DNA of 64,000 nt from Peteryoungia ipomoeae (GCF_004912165.1 NZ_STGV01000001.1:248001-312000), one strand, 5' to 3'. Shown: positions 36,748-46,576, counted from the first letter of the stretch. The notes: generated from the letters alone by a model not told the origin. Made by a program: numbers and translations.

Positions 36748-37704
36748 ATGTCGAACCGTCTTCCCTACTTCCTTGTGGCCATCGCAGCCGTTGCGTTCTT
36801 CGCCTATTCTTCGATCTTCGTGGTCAACGAACGGGAACAGGCCATCGTTCTGCGCTTCGGTCAGATCCAGGATGTGAAGAGCGAACCTGGGCTTTACTTC
36901 AAGCTTCCGTTTGCCTTCATGGATGCGGATCGGGTCCAGTATGTCGAAGACCGCGCGTTGCGGTTTGATCTTCCGGACATCCGTGTTCAGGTTCGCGGTG
37001 GCGCCTTCTACGAAGTCGATGCGTTTGCCGTTTACCAGATTTCCGATCCCCGTCGTTTCCGTGAAACCGTGTCTGGCGATCGGGAAGCTGCCGAATCGCG
37101 TCTGCGCACGCGCCTCGATGCCGCCCTGCGCCGGGTCTATGGTCTAAGAAACTTCGATGCAGCACTTTCCGAAGAACGCGGGTCGATGATGTCGGATGTC
37201 CGCAACGATCTGCAGGCCGCAGCCGAGAGCCTGGGGCTGTCGGTCACCGATGTGCGTATTCGCCGCACCGACCTCACGCAGGAAGTCTCCCAGCAGACCT
37301 TCCAGCGCATGAAGGCCGAGCGTCTGGCGGAAGCGGAGTTGATCCGCGCCCGTGGTAACGAAGAGAGCCAGCGTCGCCGGGCGATCGCCGACCGTCAGGT
37401 CGTCGAATTGCAGGCCGAGGCGCAGCGCGATTCGGAAATCCTGCGTGGTGAAGGCGACGCCGAGCGCAACCGCATCTTTGCCGAGGCCTTCCAGCGCGAT
37501 CCGGGCTTCTTTGAGTTCTATCGCTCGATGCGTGCCTATGTCGGCTCCATGAGCAATCAGGGCACAACCATGGTGCTGTCGCCGGATTCGGATTTCTTCC
37601 GCTATTTCAACAGCGGTCTGGACCGGTCTCAGAACTCTGCCCCCCAGGTGCCGGCAACGGCCGCTCCAGCAGCGCCCGCAGCGCCGGCTGCGAGTAGCAA
37701 TTGA
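36748..37704 (+). CDS. hflC: HflC, FtsH protease modulator subunit
   Basis: 318 residues. A short cytoplasmic end, a membrane helix (FLVAIAAVAFFAYSSIFVV), then an SPFH domain (NEREQAIVLRFGQIQDVKSEPGLYFKLPFAF) and a coiled-coil stretch (RAEL/RGNEESQRRRAIADRQVVELQAEA), ending in an Ala/Pro tail. It is the obligate partner of HflK. It is followed by a terminator, so degP downstream has its own promoter. Confidence 0.95.
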   Translation: MSNRLPYFLVAIAAVAFFAYSSIFVVNEREQAIVLRFGQIQDVKSEPGLYFKLPFAFMDADRVQYVEDRALRFDLPDIRVQVRGGAFYEVDAFAVYQISDPRRFRETVSGDREAAESRLRTRLDAALRRVYGLRNFDAALSEERGSMMSDVRNDLQAAAESLGLSVTDVRIRRTDLTQEVSQQTFQRMKAERLAEAELIRARGNEESQRRRAIADRQVVELQAEAQRDSEILRGEGDAERNRIFAEAFQRDPGFFEFYRSMRAYVGSMSNQGTTMVLSPDSDFFRYFNSGLDRSQNSAPQVPATAAPAAPAAPAASSN

Positions 37705-37743
37705 ACCGAGCTATCGGTTGCGCTTGTCGCATGTGCTTGAGAG

Positions 37744-37770
37744 GGCCGGCAGCCATTGCCGGCCTTGCTT
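37744..37770 (+). terminator. Terminator after hflC
   Basis: GGCCGGCA / TGCCGGCC stem, five-base loop GCCAT, then TTGCTTTTG. Confidence 0.75.
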
Positions 37771-37982
37771 TTGATGGGCTTTGCTGGCCTTGCCAGGGTG
37801 ACAATCATTGCAGTGTGAGAGGCAAGCTATGCCAACCAGGTCGAGGATTGACCAACACACTCCTTGTCCCTGACACGATCTGGGCGCAAGCCAATCCTAT
37901 GCTGTTCCTGGAATTGTGATTTTCCCTGCGGACAATCCGCCTTATCTTCGCAACGATACCTGAGATTCCCATGAGGATACCC

Positions 37983-39542
37983 ATGTCCAAGCCAAACCGT
38001 CGCTCGTCGCGCATTCTCCTGTCCGCCTTGCTTGCCGGCAGCGTCCTTGCGACAACAGCCGCCGTGCCAGAGGTGGTGGAGGCGCGAGGACCAGAATCCG
38101 TGGCCGATTTGGCCTCCGGGCTTCTCGGGGCAGTGGTGAATATCTCGACGTCGCAGAGTGTCGAGGAGGAGGGCGAGGGGCCAATGCCAAAGGTTCCGGA
38201 AGGCTCGCCCTTCGAGGAACTGTTTGAGGATTTCTACAAAAATGGCGAGGGCGGCGACAGCAACAACCGTGTGAATTCGCTTGGATCAGGCTTTGTCATC
38301 GATCCAACGGGTTATGTCGTGACCAACAACCACGTCATTGAAAACGCTGATGACATCGAGGTCATCTTCTCCGACGGATCAAAGCTCAAGGCAACGTTGG
38401 TCGGCACCGACACAAAGACGGACCTCTCTGTCCTGAAGGTTGAGCCGGACAAGCCGCTGACAGCGGTCAAGTTCGGCGATTCGCGAAAGATGCGGATCGG
38501 CGATTGGGTGATGGCGATCGGAAATCCGTTCGGCCTGGGTGGATCTGTGACGGTGGGCATCATTTCCGCAAGCGGCCGGAATATCAATGCAGGCCCCTAT
38601 GACAACTTCATCCAGACGGATGCGGCAATCAACAAGGGCAATTCCGGTGGCCCGCTGTTCAACATGGATGGCGATGTCATCGGCATCAACACGGCGATCA
38701 TCTCGCCGAGCGGTGGTTCGATCGGCATCGGCTTTGCGGTTCCGACCGAACTGGCGGAAAACATCATCAAGCAGCTCATAGAGTTCGGCGAGACCCGTCG
38801 CGGCTGGCTTGGCGTTCGCATTCAGCCTGTATCGGATGAACTCGCGCGCAGTCTGGACCTGCCGCGACCGCGTGGCGCTCTCATCAGTGGCGTCGTTGAA
38901 GGTGGGCCTGTGGAGAAGGGGCCAATCCAGGTCGGTGACGTCATTGTGACATTTGACGGGCGCGAGATTGACGAAACCCGCGACCTCACACGGATCGTGG
39001 CTGAGAGCGCCATAGGCACGCCCTTGGACGTGGTCATCCTGCGCGACGGCAAGGAGATGACGGTAAAGGTCACGCTTGGCCAGTTGGAAGATGAGGTGGC
39101 GGCGGCAAGTGACGAGAAGGAAGAGGCGCCATCTGAAGACAATACCGATGAGGCGCAGCCGGACGAGGCTCCCGAGCCTCCTCCATCGACAGAGGACGGG
39201 GCAAATCCGGACGCCCCGCAGGCCGCTGCTCCCGCTCCGGTTACGGAAGGGCTGATCGGTGTGGAGATCACCCTTCTGGATGATGAAAAACGTGTTGCAT
39301 TCGACATTGCCGAAGGGGTTGAGGGGGTCCTGATTACCCGTGTGCTGCCGGGGTCGAAGGCGGAGGACAAGGGGCTGAAGGTCGGCGACGTGATCGTGGA
39401 GATTGCGCAGGAATTCATGCGCAGCCCGCAGCAGGTCGCGGAGAAGCTGACCGCTCTCAAGGGGGAGGGCCGTCGTAGCGGCTATCTGATGATTGCAGAC
39501 AAACAGGGTGACCTCCGGCTCATCGCCGTGCCACTCGAGTAG
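37983..39542 (+). CDS. degP: Do/DegP family periplasmic serine protease
   Basis: 519 residues. The signal peptide (residues 1 to about 32) is followed by a trypsin-like domain with the triad visible as H in NNHVIENADD, D in TKTDLSVLKV and S in INKGNSGGPLF. Two PDZ domains follow: the first starts RRGWLGVRIQPV, the second IGVEITLLDDEKR. Between them is a long acidic Glu/Pro/Ala linker (about 375-415). It degrades or chaperones misfolded periplasmic proteins. GAGGA five bases before 37983 supports that start; ATG 37971 would add four residues. Confidence 0.94.
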   Translation: MSKPNRRSSRILLSALLAGSVLATTAAVPEVVEARGPESVADLASGLLGAVVNISTSQSVEEEGEGPMPKVPEGSPFEELFEDFYKNGEGGDSNNRVNSLGSGFVIDPTGYVVTNNHVIENADDIEVIFSDGSKLKATLVGTDTKTDLSVLKVEPDKPLTAVKFGDSRKMRIGDWVMAIGNPFGLGGSVTVGIISASGRNINAGPYDNFIQTDAAINKGNSGGPLFNMDGDVIGINTAIISPSGGSIGIGFAVPTELAENIIKQLIEFGETRRGWLGVRIQPVSDELARSLDLPRPRGALISGVVEGGPVEKGPIQVGDVIVTFDGREIDETRDLTRIVAESAIGTPLDVVILRDGKEMTVKVTLGQLEDEVAAASDEKEEAPSEDNTDEAQPDEAPEPPPSTEDGANPDAPQAAAPAPVTEGLIGVEITLLDDEKRVAFDIAEGVEGVLITRVLPGSKAEDKGLKVGDVIVEIAQEFMRSPQQVAEKLTALKGEGRRSGYLMIADKQGDLRLIAVPLE

Positions 39543-39544
39543 GA

Positions 39545-41899
39545 TCAGGCGGTCAGGCGAGGCAAAGCCCGCAGAATCGGGGTACGCTTGGCGGCGACCT
39601 CGAAGTCGATGGCCGTCATGGGTTTGCCCAGCAAAAAGCCCTGCAATTGGCTGCAACCGAGGCCTTTCAGGACATCGCGTTGCGCCTCGGTCTCGATACC
39701 TTCGGCGACGACCACCATGTTGAGGTCGTGCGCCAGGTGAATGACGGATTCGACGATTGCGCGCCCCTCGCGGTTTGTCTCGATGTCAGAGATGAACGAC
39801 TGATCGATCTTGATTTTGTCGAAGGTGTAGCGACGGAGATAGCTGAGCGACGAAAACCCGGTGCCAAAGTCGTCAAGCGCAATCCTGAGGCCGAGATTGC
39901 GCAAGGCAGCGATGGTGTGCTCAAGGCCAAGCGTGGAGTCCATCAGCAGGCTTTCTGTGACTTCAAGCTCCAGTCTTTCGGGCGCAAGACCACTGGTTTT
40001 CAGGGCGTTCTCGACCAGCGGCAGAAGCCCCGGGCTCAAGAACTGGCGGGATGAGAGATTGACTGCCACACGCAGATGTGGCGGCCATTCTGCTGCCACG
40101 CGGCAGGCCTCGCGGATCACCCAGGCGCCAATGCTGATGATCATGCCGGTTTCTTCGGCAATCGGGATGAACTCGGCGGGGCTGATCGGGCCCAACTGGG
40201 AATGCGTCCAGCGAACCAGTGCCTCGGCCCCCAGGATGTCGCCGTCGCGGGTCGAGACCAACGGCTGGAAACGCAATTCCAGGGCGCCCTGGGAAACGGC
40301 GAGTGCAAGTTCGTTTTCGATGAGATTGCGCCGGCGAGCGGCAGCATCCAGAGATGGATCATAAAACTGATAACGGTTGCGGCCGTCTCTTTTTGCCCGG
40401 TAGAGGGCCAGATCCGCGTTTCGCAGCAATTGATCGCCGTTCACGGCGTCTGCCGGGGCCGTGGCAATGCCGATACTCACGCCGACGCTTGCGGTACCGC
40501 TGCTGAGACCGAAGGGCTTTTCCAGTTTGTCGATGATGCGGGATGCGAGCAGACTGGTTTCGCGGGCGCAGTTGAACGCGGTCTGGATGATCGCAAACTC
40601 GTCGCCGCCCAGGCGTGCAAGTGTACTGTTTTCGCCGCAGAGAGTCCTCAGTGCCTTCGCCACTTCACGCAGCAATTCATCACCGGCGGCGTGACCATGC
40701 GTATCATTGACCTGCTTGAATCGATCCAGGTCGAGCAGGAGCACGGAAAAGCCTTCACCCGTGCGCTCCAGTCGGGTGATCGCCCGCTCCAGGTCTTCCT
40801 TGAGAAGGATGCGGTTCCCAAGTTCCGTCAGAGCGTCGTGACGCGCCATGTGCTCGATACGGATCAACGCTTCGCGGTTTGCCGTGACGTCGCGACCGAC
40901 ACCGCGATATCCGAGGAAGATATCGTCCTCATCGCGGATGCTCTTGCCGGTCATTGACCAGATCGCCAGTTCGCCACCGATGTCTACGCAGATGTCGACA
41001 TCTCGAAAACTCTGGCGTGCCTCCAAGCGCTCAAGGAACCGCGCGCGGCAGTCGGTGCTGTTTCCGCTGCGCAGTGACATGGCGGAGAAGGGCACAACAT
41101 CCTGAAGTCTCGAACCAAGGAGGAGTTCTTCCGGCAAATCAATCTGTTGGCACAGTCTGCTTGAAACCCGCGTGAGGTTGAAATTCTGATCGCTCTCCCA
41201 AAGCCAGTCCGCTGCGTTCTCCTCGAAATCATTGAGAAGCAATCCGACAACATCCCTTTGCTCGTCTGCCGCCATCTGTGCACGGACGCGTTGGGTAAGG
41301 CTTTTGCACACGCTCAACGAAGACCGAACGATGATCATCGCGAAGATCACGTAGAGAAAGATCAGATAGATGTTGATCTGGGCTGGTGAGCTTGCGAGCC
41401 CAAGAGTGGCGCCGACGCCAATGACCGCGCAGAACACGATGGAGGCGGGCGGGATCGTCGCCAAGGCAAAACCGCCACCACCGGCCATGCCGACGGCGAG
41501 GGCGGCAAGCACCATACGTTGTGTTTCGGTGGCCTGCGAATAACCAACGATATCAATCGCAGCCCAAAGCCCGCTCAGGACAAATGCGTGGAAGACAGCG
41601 CGCTGTGTGCCGCGAATGCTTGCAGTTTCCCGATGCTTGCGCCCGCGCGCCTGCCAGGCCATCCAAAGCGTCCACAAGGCAAGGGCAATCAGCAGGCTGC
41701 AGATGACGGTGATGGGTAACGAGATCGGGCTCGTCCAGAATACGCCGATCGTGATAAAGGCATTCAGGAGATTGGCAGCCATCATCCATGGGGTGTTTTC
41801 AGCGACAACACCCATGCGAACAGCGCGGATCCGCGGCGCTTCCACCTCGGTCTGATCTTCCTCCCCAAGTCGCAGGAAGCGATTGTACCAATTCATCAT
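39545..41899 (-). CDS. GGDEF-EAL c-di-GMP protein with PAS domain
   Basis: 784 residues. The N-terminal part (about 25-190) holds six or so membrane helices of MASE-like form. A PAS segment (about 225-340, DVCVDIGGELAIWSMTGK-like region) is followed by GGDEF with an intact LARLGGDEFAI (about 431) and EAL with EALVRW (about 559), DDFGTGFSSLSYL and KIDQSFI. Both catalytic signatures are complete, so it could make or break c-di-GMP, controlling motility and surface growth. Start at 41899 (MMNWYNRF) is by homology of the helices; an ATG 18 codons upstream is possible. Confidence 0.9.
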   Translation of the reverse strand: MMNWYNRFLRLGEEDQTEVEAPRIRAVRMGVVAENTPWMMAANLLNAFITIGVFWTSPISLPITVICSLLIALALWTLWMAWQARGRKHRETASIRGTQRAVFHAFVLSGLWAAIDIVGYSQATETQRMVLAALAVGMAGGGGFALATIPPASIVFCAVIGVGATLGLASSPAQINIYLIFLYVIFAMIIVRSSLSVCKSLTQRVRAQMAADEQRDVVGLLLNDFEENAADWLWESDQNFNLTRVSSRLCQQIDLPEELLLGSRLQDVVPFSAMSLRSGNSTDCRARFLERLEARQSFRDVDICVDIGGELAIWSMTGKSIRDEDDIFLGYRGVGRDVTANREALIRIEHMARHDALTELGNRILLKEDLERAITRLERTGEGFSVLLLDLDRFKQVNDTHGHAAGDELLREVAKALRTLCGENSTLARLGGDEFAIIQTAFNCARETSLLASRIIDKLEKPFGLSSGTASVGVSIGIATAPADAVNGDQLLRNADLALYRAKRDGRNRYQFYDPSLDAAARRRNLIENELALAVSQGALELRFQPLVSTRDGDILGAEALVRWTHSQLGPISPAEFIPIAEETGMIISIGAWVIREACRVAAEWPPHLRVAVNLSSRQFLSPGLLPLVENALKTSGLAPERLELEVTESLLMDSTLGLEHTIAALRNLGLRIALDDFGTGFSSLSYLRRYTFDKIKIDQSFISDIETNREGRAIVESVIHLAHDLNMVVVAEGIETEAQRDVLKGLGCSQLQGFLLGKPMTAIDFEVAAKRTPILRALPRLTA

Positions 41900-41979
41900 A
41901 TCGGCCGGCTTACCTTCTTCGGCGCTGTTGCAGCATCTGCTTATAATCGTCAATGCTTAAGTGCCGCTGAATCGGTCCG

Positions 41980-42552
41980 TTAGGGTTTTCGGTATCGCTC
42001 AGAAACCACGGCGGCGGGGCGCTCGATCCGGTAGAGGACATGCATCGAGAGATGAGGATGGGTCTCTGGAACCTGAGGATGGGCAAAATCGCGACCGGTC
42101 ATTCGCTGCATGCCGATCCGTTCCATCACGGCGATCGAGCGCCGGTTTTCACACACTGCAAAGGCGTAGATTTCGTTGAGGCCGAAATTCTGAAAAGCGT
42201 AGCCGAGGGCGGCCGTGGCTGCTTCCGTGACATAGCCCTGGGACCAGAACCGTGTTGCCAGGCGCCAACCGATTTCATGAGCGCCCTCCGGCAGGATGCC
42301 GGGAAGGTTCACAGGGGCGACACCGCAAAAGCCCATGGCTTCGCCAGTCGCCTTGTCAGAGACGGCAAACATGCCAAGCCCTGAAGTCGCGATCTGGTGG
42401 CTGATCCGTTCCCTCATCGCGTCGGCTTCTGCGTGCGTGCGGCGATAGGGGAAGAACTCCATGACCTTGGGGTCACGGGTTATTTCACGAAAGAGGTCGC
42501 GATCCTCGGTCTTCCAGTTGCGCAGGACAAGCCTGGGCGTGCTGATTTCCAT
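41980..42552 (-). CDS. GNAT acetyltransferase, RimJ/RimL type
   Basis: 190 residues: begins METTPRLVLR-like (MEISTPRLVLRNWKTEDRD), with GWRLATRFWSQGYVTEAATAALGYAF as the acetyl-CoA motif and VCENRRSIAVMERIGMQR near the end. The group includes N-terminal acetylases of ribosomal proteins and small-molecule acetylases; the substrate is not readable. It stops just after the GGDEF-EAL gene starts and follows serB on the same strand by 10 bases, so they may share a transcript. Confidence 0.9.
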   Translation of the reverse strand: MEISTPRLVLRNWKTEDRDLFREITRDPKVMEFFPYRRTHAEADAMRERISHQIATSGLGMFAVSDKATGEAMGFCGVAPVNLPGILPEGAHEIGWRLATRFWSQGYVTEAATAALGYAFQNFGLNEIYAFAVCENRRSIAVMERIGMQRMTGRDFAHPQVPETHPHLSMHVLYRIERPAAVVSERYRKP

Positions 42553-42562
42553 GCTCTCCCCT

Positions 42563-43447
42563 TCAGACGAAGTCCGACTTTCGATATCCCTGGAGATAGA
42601 GAAGTGCGGTCAGGTCACCATGATCGATACGGATCTTGGCCTGTGCGGCAACGGCCGGCTTGGCATGCAACGCCACCCCCGATCCGGCAATTTCGAGCAT
42701 GCCGAGATCGTTCGCGCCGTCGCCGACGGCGATTGCCTGCTCAGGGGTGATCCGAAGCCGCTCGCAGATCGAGAGCAGGGCGTCCACCTTGGCCTGTCGC
42801 CCGAGAATCGGTTCCGCGACCTCGCCTGTGAGAACGCCATCCTGCTGCAGCAGGATGTTGGCATGGTTTTCATTGAAGCCGAGCATTTCGGCCACCCTTT
42901 GCGTGAAGACTGTAAAACCACCCGAGACCAGGGCCGTGTATCCGCCTCGCATCTGCATGGTCGCAATCAGCGTCTTGCCACCTGGCGTCAGTGTAATCCT
43001 GTTCTCGATCACGCGATCGACGACGTCGAGCGAAAGGCCTTTGAGCAGGGCGACGCGCTCGCGTAGCGCGGGTTCAAAGGCGATTTCACCGTTCATCGCC
43101 CGTGCCGTGATGGCGGATACCTTGTCCTTCAGGCCGACTTCGTCTGCCAGTTCGTCGATGCATTCCTGGCCGATCATGGTTGAATCCATATCGGCAATCA
43201 GGAAAGTTTTGCGCCTGCTGTCGGTGTGCTGGACGGCAACGTCGATCGGCAAGTCGCCAACGACTGTTCTGAGCGCAGCCTCTGCATCCAGCGGATCCGT
43301 GTCCGTCGGAAGGGGGATGTCACAGGCAATGCCATCGGCCAGCCAATAGAGATGCCGTGAGTTGAGCATGCTTGCCGCATGCTCCCCAAGTGCTGCTTCC
43401 AGAATGGGATTTGACGGATTGGCAATGAGCGTGGCAACGAAGGCCAT
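42563..43447 (-). CDS. serB: Phosphoserine phosphatase
   Basis: 294 residues. The HAD nucleophile motif DMDSTMIGQECIDELAD is clear, with LVSGGFTVFTQRVAE and GDGANDLGMLEIAGSGVALHAKP as motifs II-IV. An N-terminal ACT-like part (about 1-85) is present. It makes serine from phosphoserine. The start MAFVATLIANPS at 43447 overlaps, on the opposite strand, the start of miaA. Confidence 0.95.
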   Translation of the reverse strand: MAFVATLIANPSNPILEAALGEHAASMLNSRHLYWLADGIACDIPLPTDTDPLDAEAALRTVVGDLPIDVAVQHTDSRRKTFLIADMDSTMIGQECIDELADEVGLKDKVSAITARAMNGEIAFEPALRERVALLKGLSLDVVDRVIENRITLTPGGKTLIATMQMRGGYTALVSGGFTVFTQRVAEMLGFNENHANILLQQDGVLTGEVAEPILGRQAKVDALLSICERLRITPEQAIAVGDGANDLGMLEIAGSGVALHAKPAVAAQAKIRIDHGDLTALLYLQGYRKSDFV

Positions 43448-43448
43448 G

Positions 43449-44360
43449 ATGAACGATCCTAAGAAGTCGACTGAGGCAATCCTGATAACCGGCCCGACCG
43501 CAAGCGGCAAGTCCGCGCTGGCGCTGGCACTGGCGCGGCGGCATGGCGGCGTGGTCATCAATGCTGACAGCATGCAGGTTTACGACACGCTAAGGGTCAT
43601 CACCGCGCGTCCCTCGCTTGAGGAGATGGAGGGTGTCGAGCACCGCCTGTACGGGCATGTCAGCGCGTCTCTCGCTTATTCGACCGGTGCCTGGCTCCGG
43701 GATGTCGAAAGTGTACTGGTCGAACTGAGAGGCCGGGGGCTCATGCCTGTCATCGTCGGCGGGACGGGACTGTACTTCAAGGCCTTGACTGGCGGCTTGT
43801 CTGATATGCCCGCCATTTCCCCGGAGATCCGTGCGCTTTTCCGGCAGAAGCTGGTGCAGGAGGGAGCTCAGGCGCTGCATAGCCATCTGTCTCAAGTCGA
43901 TCCGCGCAGCGCAGAAGGGCTGGGTGAGAATGACGGTCAGCGCATCGTTCGGGCGCTGGAAGTTCATGCGGCGACTGGCCAATCCATCCGTGAGTTTCAG
44001 GCCCGCACCGGTCCGGTTCTCGTGGATGCGGCAAAGGCTGCCAAGTATCTTGTACTTCCCGATCGCAACATCCTCTACGACCGCATCGACCGTCGTTTCT
44101 CGGAGATGATGACGCTTGGCGCTGTGGAGGAGGTAAGAGCCCTCCTTGCGATGAAACTTTCTCCCGACCTGCCTGCGATGCGGGCAATCGGTGTGTCGCA
44201 GATTGCCGCCATGCTTGAAGGCAAGCTCCAGCCCGACGAGGCCGTGCGGCTGGCAGCCACGGCCACGCGCCAATATGCCAAACGGCAGATGACCTGGTTC
44301 CGCAATCAGATGGACGAAAGCTGGCAGCGGGGCGATGCCGCCCGCTTGCTGTCGTCCTGA
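43449..44360 (+). CDS. miaA: tRNA dimethylallyltransferase
   Basis: 303 residues from the ATG at 43449, with GAAGG five bases before; ATG 43446 is the next codon upstream. P-loop GPTASGKSALA (about 15-25), NADSMQVYDTLRVITARPS, and GGTGLYFKALTGGL are diagnostic. It adds a dimethylallyl group to A37 of tRNAs reading UNN codons. Divergent from serB with overlapping start codons and convergent with the HerA-like gene three bases away. Confidence 0.95.
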   Translation: MNDPKKSTEAILITGPTASGKSALALALARRHGGVVINADSMQVYDTLRVITARPSLEEMEGVEHRLYGHVSASLAYSTGAWLRDVESVLVELRGRGLMPVIVGGTGLYFKALTGGLSDMPAISPEIRALFRQKLVQEGAQALHSHLSQVDPRSAEGLGENDGQRIVRALEVHAATGQSIREFQARTGPVLVDAAKAAKYLVLPDRNILYDRIDRRFSEMMTLGAVEEVRALLAMKLSPDLPAMRAIGVSQIAAMLEGKLQPDEAVRLAATATRQYAKRQMTWFRNQMDESWQRGDAARLLSS

Positions 44361-44363
44361 AAC

Positions 44364-46400
44364 TCAGTCTTTCTTGTAGAGATTGGACAACGGCTTTTTC
44401 AGCAGGCTCTCTCGCAGCGAGGGGCCACCTTCACGTCTTGGCTGTGCGGTGCCAAACGTGGCGTCGTTACCGGATGTCGGGCCGTAGGAGCGCGTTCTCA
44501 GATCACCCGAGGTTGATGGCAGCATGTCCGGGCGGTACGGCTCCATCGATGCGGCCTCTTGGCGCAGATGGGCGTAGGGGGATGCCTGGGGAGCAGCGGG
44601 TCTGCTCGGTGCGACGGCAACCGACGAAGGATAGTCGTCCGGCTCCTCGTCGTCATAGGGTCCCTCCGGCGCTGCCGGGACGGACCCATTGCCGAGCGCT
44701 GCATTGTCGAAGCTCTGCTGGAAGGCGGCAATGTCCGGCGGCAGGACGGAGCGCATCCGACCGATGATCGTCCGCAGATCGACGGTATCCGGAGTCTCCT
44801 CGCTGGATTTTACGGTCAGGCCATTGGCCTTGGGAAGGCGTGTCTGATCGACGCGGGCGAACTTCATGCGCATGGGGACCGCGATCGCCTCACCGAAGGC
44901 GATTGCCTCGCCGTTGCCGATCGAGGAGATGAAGCTGGTGGTCGATATCGAGCTGTCAGGAATGGCGGAGCGGATGATTTCCTGGTCTCGGTCGTTCGAC
45001 AGGCGCATGGCAAAGAGCGTGGAGCACTGCGACAGGATCGTTTGATCAAGTTCGCCGGGACGCTGTGTAATAATGCCGAGCGAAACGCCGTATTTTCGGC
45101 CTTCCTTTGCAATACGGGCAATGGCCTGACGGGTCGGGAAAAAGCCAAGATTGGGGTCGGCGGGTACGTAGCGGTGGGCTTCTTCGCAGACCACCAGCAT
45201 GTGGATGGCCCCATTCGACCAGAGCGCCAGTTCAAAGGCCATGCGGCAGAGCACCGAAGCGACGGAATTTACGACTTCCGAGGGAATGCCGGAGAGCTGG
45301 AATGTGGAAATCGGCCGATCATCGCCCGGCACGCGGAAGATATGCGCGATGGTCTCCATGATCGTATCGCTGATCGTGTTGTTTGAGAACATGAAGTGGT
45401 AGCGCGGGTCGTTGATCGCAGACATGATGCGCATCTTGAGCGACCGCAGGTGCGGTTTTTCGCCCCGGCCTTCCAGCCGCCCGATGCGTTCATCGATCAG
45501 CGCCAGAAGGTCGGCCATACGATAGGGGACAGGTGTGTCCGCCGTCATCGCATTGCGGTCGGCCATGCGGCGCATCAAGGCGCTTTCATTGCCACGGAAA
45601 GCGCGCTTTGCCTCGGGCAGAAGATCGCGGAGAATGTCGAGTTCGTCGGCAACCGGAGGCCGACCGCGAAAGATCACCTCGGCGAATTCATCCAGGCGCA
45701 TCAGCCAGAAGGGCAGGTCGAGCGTGTCGGTGTCGATGACCACGGCGAGATCGGGGAAGGCCGCGGCAAATTCATTGTGGGGATCGAGGATCAGGATGCG
45801 CAGCTTCGGATCGCTTTCGATCGCCTTGCGCAGGAGGAGCGAAACCGCTGTCGACTTGCCGACACCGGTCGAGCCGACAACTGCGAAGTGCTTCGACAGC
45901 ATCGAGGGGATATGAATGCTGGCGTCGATCGACGTATCCTGCGTGAGCTTGCCGATGACGCAGATGTCTTTTTGTCCGGCATCATAGATCTTCATCAGAT
46001 CCGACGAACGAATGCGGTGCGCGACGGCGCCGAGATAAGGATAACGGGAAATGCCGGTTGTGAATCGCTCTGTGCCGTCTTCCGCGACATTCACTTCGCC
46101 GAGAAGCTCGGCTTCGATCAGGAACTGGTTATCGGCTTCTTCGCCCCAGTCCTTGCCTTCCGTCTGCATCTCGTAGGCCAGAGCGACCACGCGATTGCGA
46201 CCGACGCTGATCGAGATCAGTCGGCCGACAGACCACAATTCCGTCAGGTCCGTGCCGCCGTTTTCCGCGACGGCCGAGATGGTTGTGCGCGATCCGCTAC
46301 AGGCAACGACTCGACCCAGCATACGATTGCCCGGACTGAGAACGTCGCGGCGGTCCTGTTCGCCTGCGGTTGCGGAGACCTGAAGATCATTGTTCAGCAC
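44364..46400 (-). CDS. HerA-like ATPase (DUF87/DUF853-type)
   Basis: 678 residues. An N-terminal beta-rich HAS-barrel-like part (about 25-140) precedes the ATPase: Walker A VVGSTGVGKSTAVSL (about 178), DPHNEFAAAFPD, Walker B MLVVCEEAHRYVP (about 400) and an arginine-bearing FAMRLSNDRDQEII. The C-terminal 110 residues are low-complexity Pro/Ser. HerA-type hexamers translocate DNA in end resection, in archaea with the nuclease NurA; no NurA gene is adjacent here. The family is common in rhizobia, with its cellular job not established. Confidence 0.85.
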   Translation of the reverse strand: MLNNDLQVSATAGEQDRRDVLSPGNRMLGRVVACSGSRTTISAVAENGGTDLTELWSVGRLISISVGRNRVVALAYEMQTEGKDWGEEADNQFLIEAELLGEVNVAEDGTERFTTGISRYPYLGAVAHRIRSSDLMKIYDAGQKDICVIGKLTQDTSIDASIHIPSMLSKHFAVVGSTGVGKSTAVSLLLRKAIESDPKLRILILDPHNEFAAAFPDLAVVIDTDTLDLPFWLMRLDEFAEVIFRGRPPVADELDILRDLLPEAKRAFRGNESALMRRMADRNAMTADTPVPYRMADLLALIDERIGRLEGRGEKPHLRSLKMRIMSAINDPRYHFMFSNNTISDTIMETIAHIFRVPGDDRPISTFQLSGIPSEVVNSVASVLCRMAFELALWSNGAIHMLVVCEEAHRYVPADPNLGFFPTRQAIARIAKEGRKYGVSLGIITQRPGELDQTILSQCSTLFAMRLSNDRDQEIIRSAIPDSSISTTSFISSIGNGEAIAFGEAIAVPMRMKFARVDQTRLPKANGLTVKSSEETPDTVDLRTIIGRMRSVLPPDIAAFQQSFDNAALGNGSVPAAPEGPYDDEEPDDYPSSVAVAPSRPAAPQASPYAHLRQEAASMEPYRPDMLPSTSGDLRTRSYGPTSGNDATFGTAQPRREGGPSLRESLLKKPLSNLYKKD

Positions 46401-46533
46401 TGCTTATACTCCCTGCTCATTTTATCATGCGCGGGGGCGATTTAAGATTCAGTGTAGTTAGGCCCTATGGCTTGGGAAAGCTCGGTGTCCGAAAGCAAGA
46501 AAACTGCGCAAAGACGCGGAAAAAATTCTGAAA

Positions 46534-46568
46534 CATGCGTTGACGCATGGGCGCTTTCTGTCTAACAC
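46534..46568 (+). promoter_or_regulatory. ilvI operon promoter with palindrome over the -35
   Basis: TTGACG (46540-46545) and TAACAC (46563-46568), 17 bases apart. The -35 is inside CATGCGT-TG-ACGCATG (46534-46549), a perfect 7+7 inverted repeat that could be a repressor site. The expected start is about 46575, two bases before the leader peptide ATG. Confidence 0.6.
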
Positions 46569-46576
46569 TTTGCACC

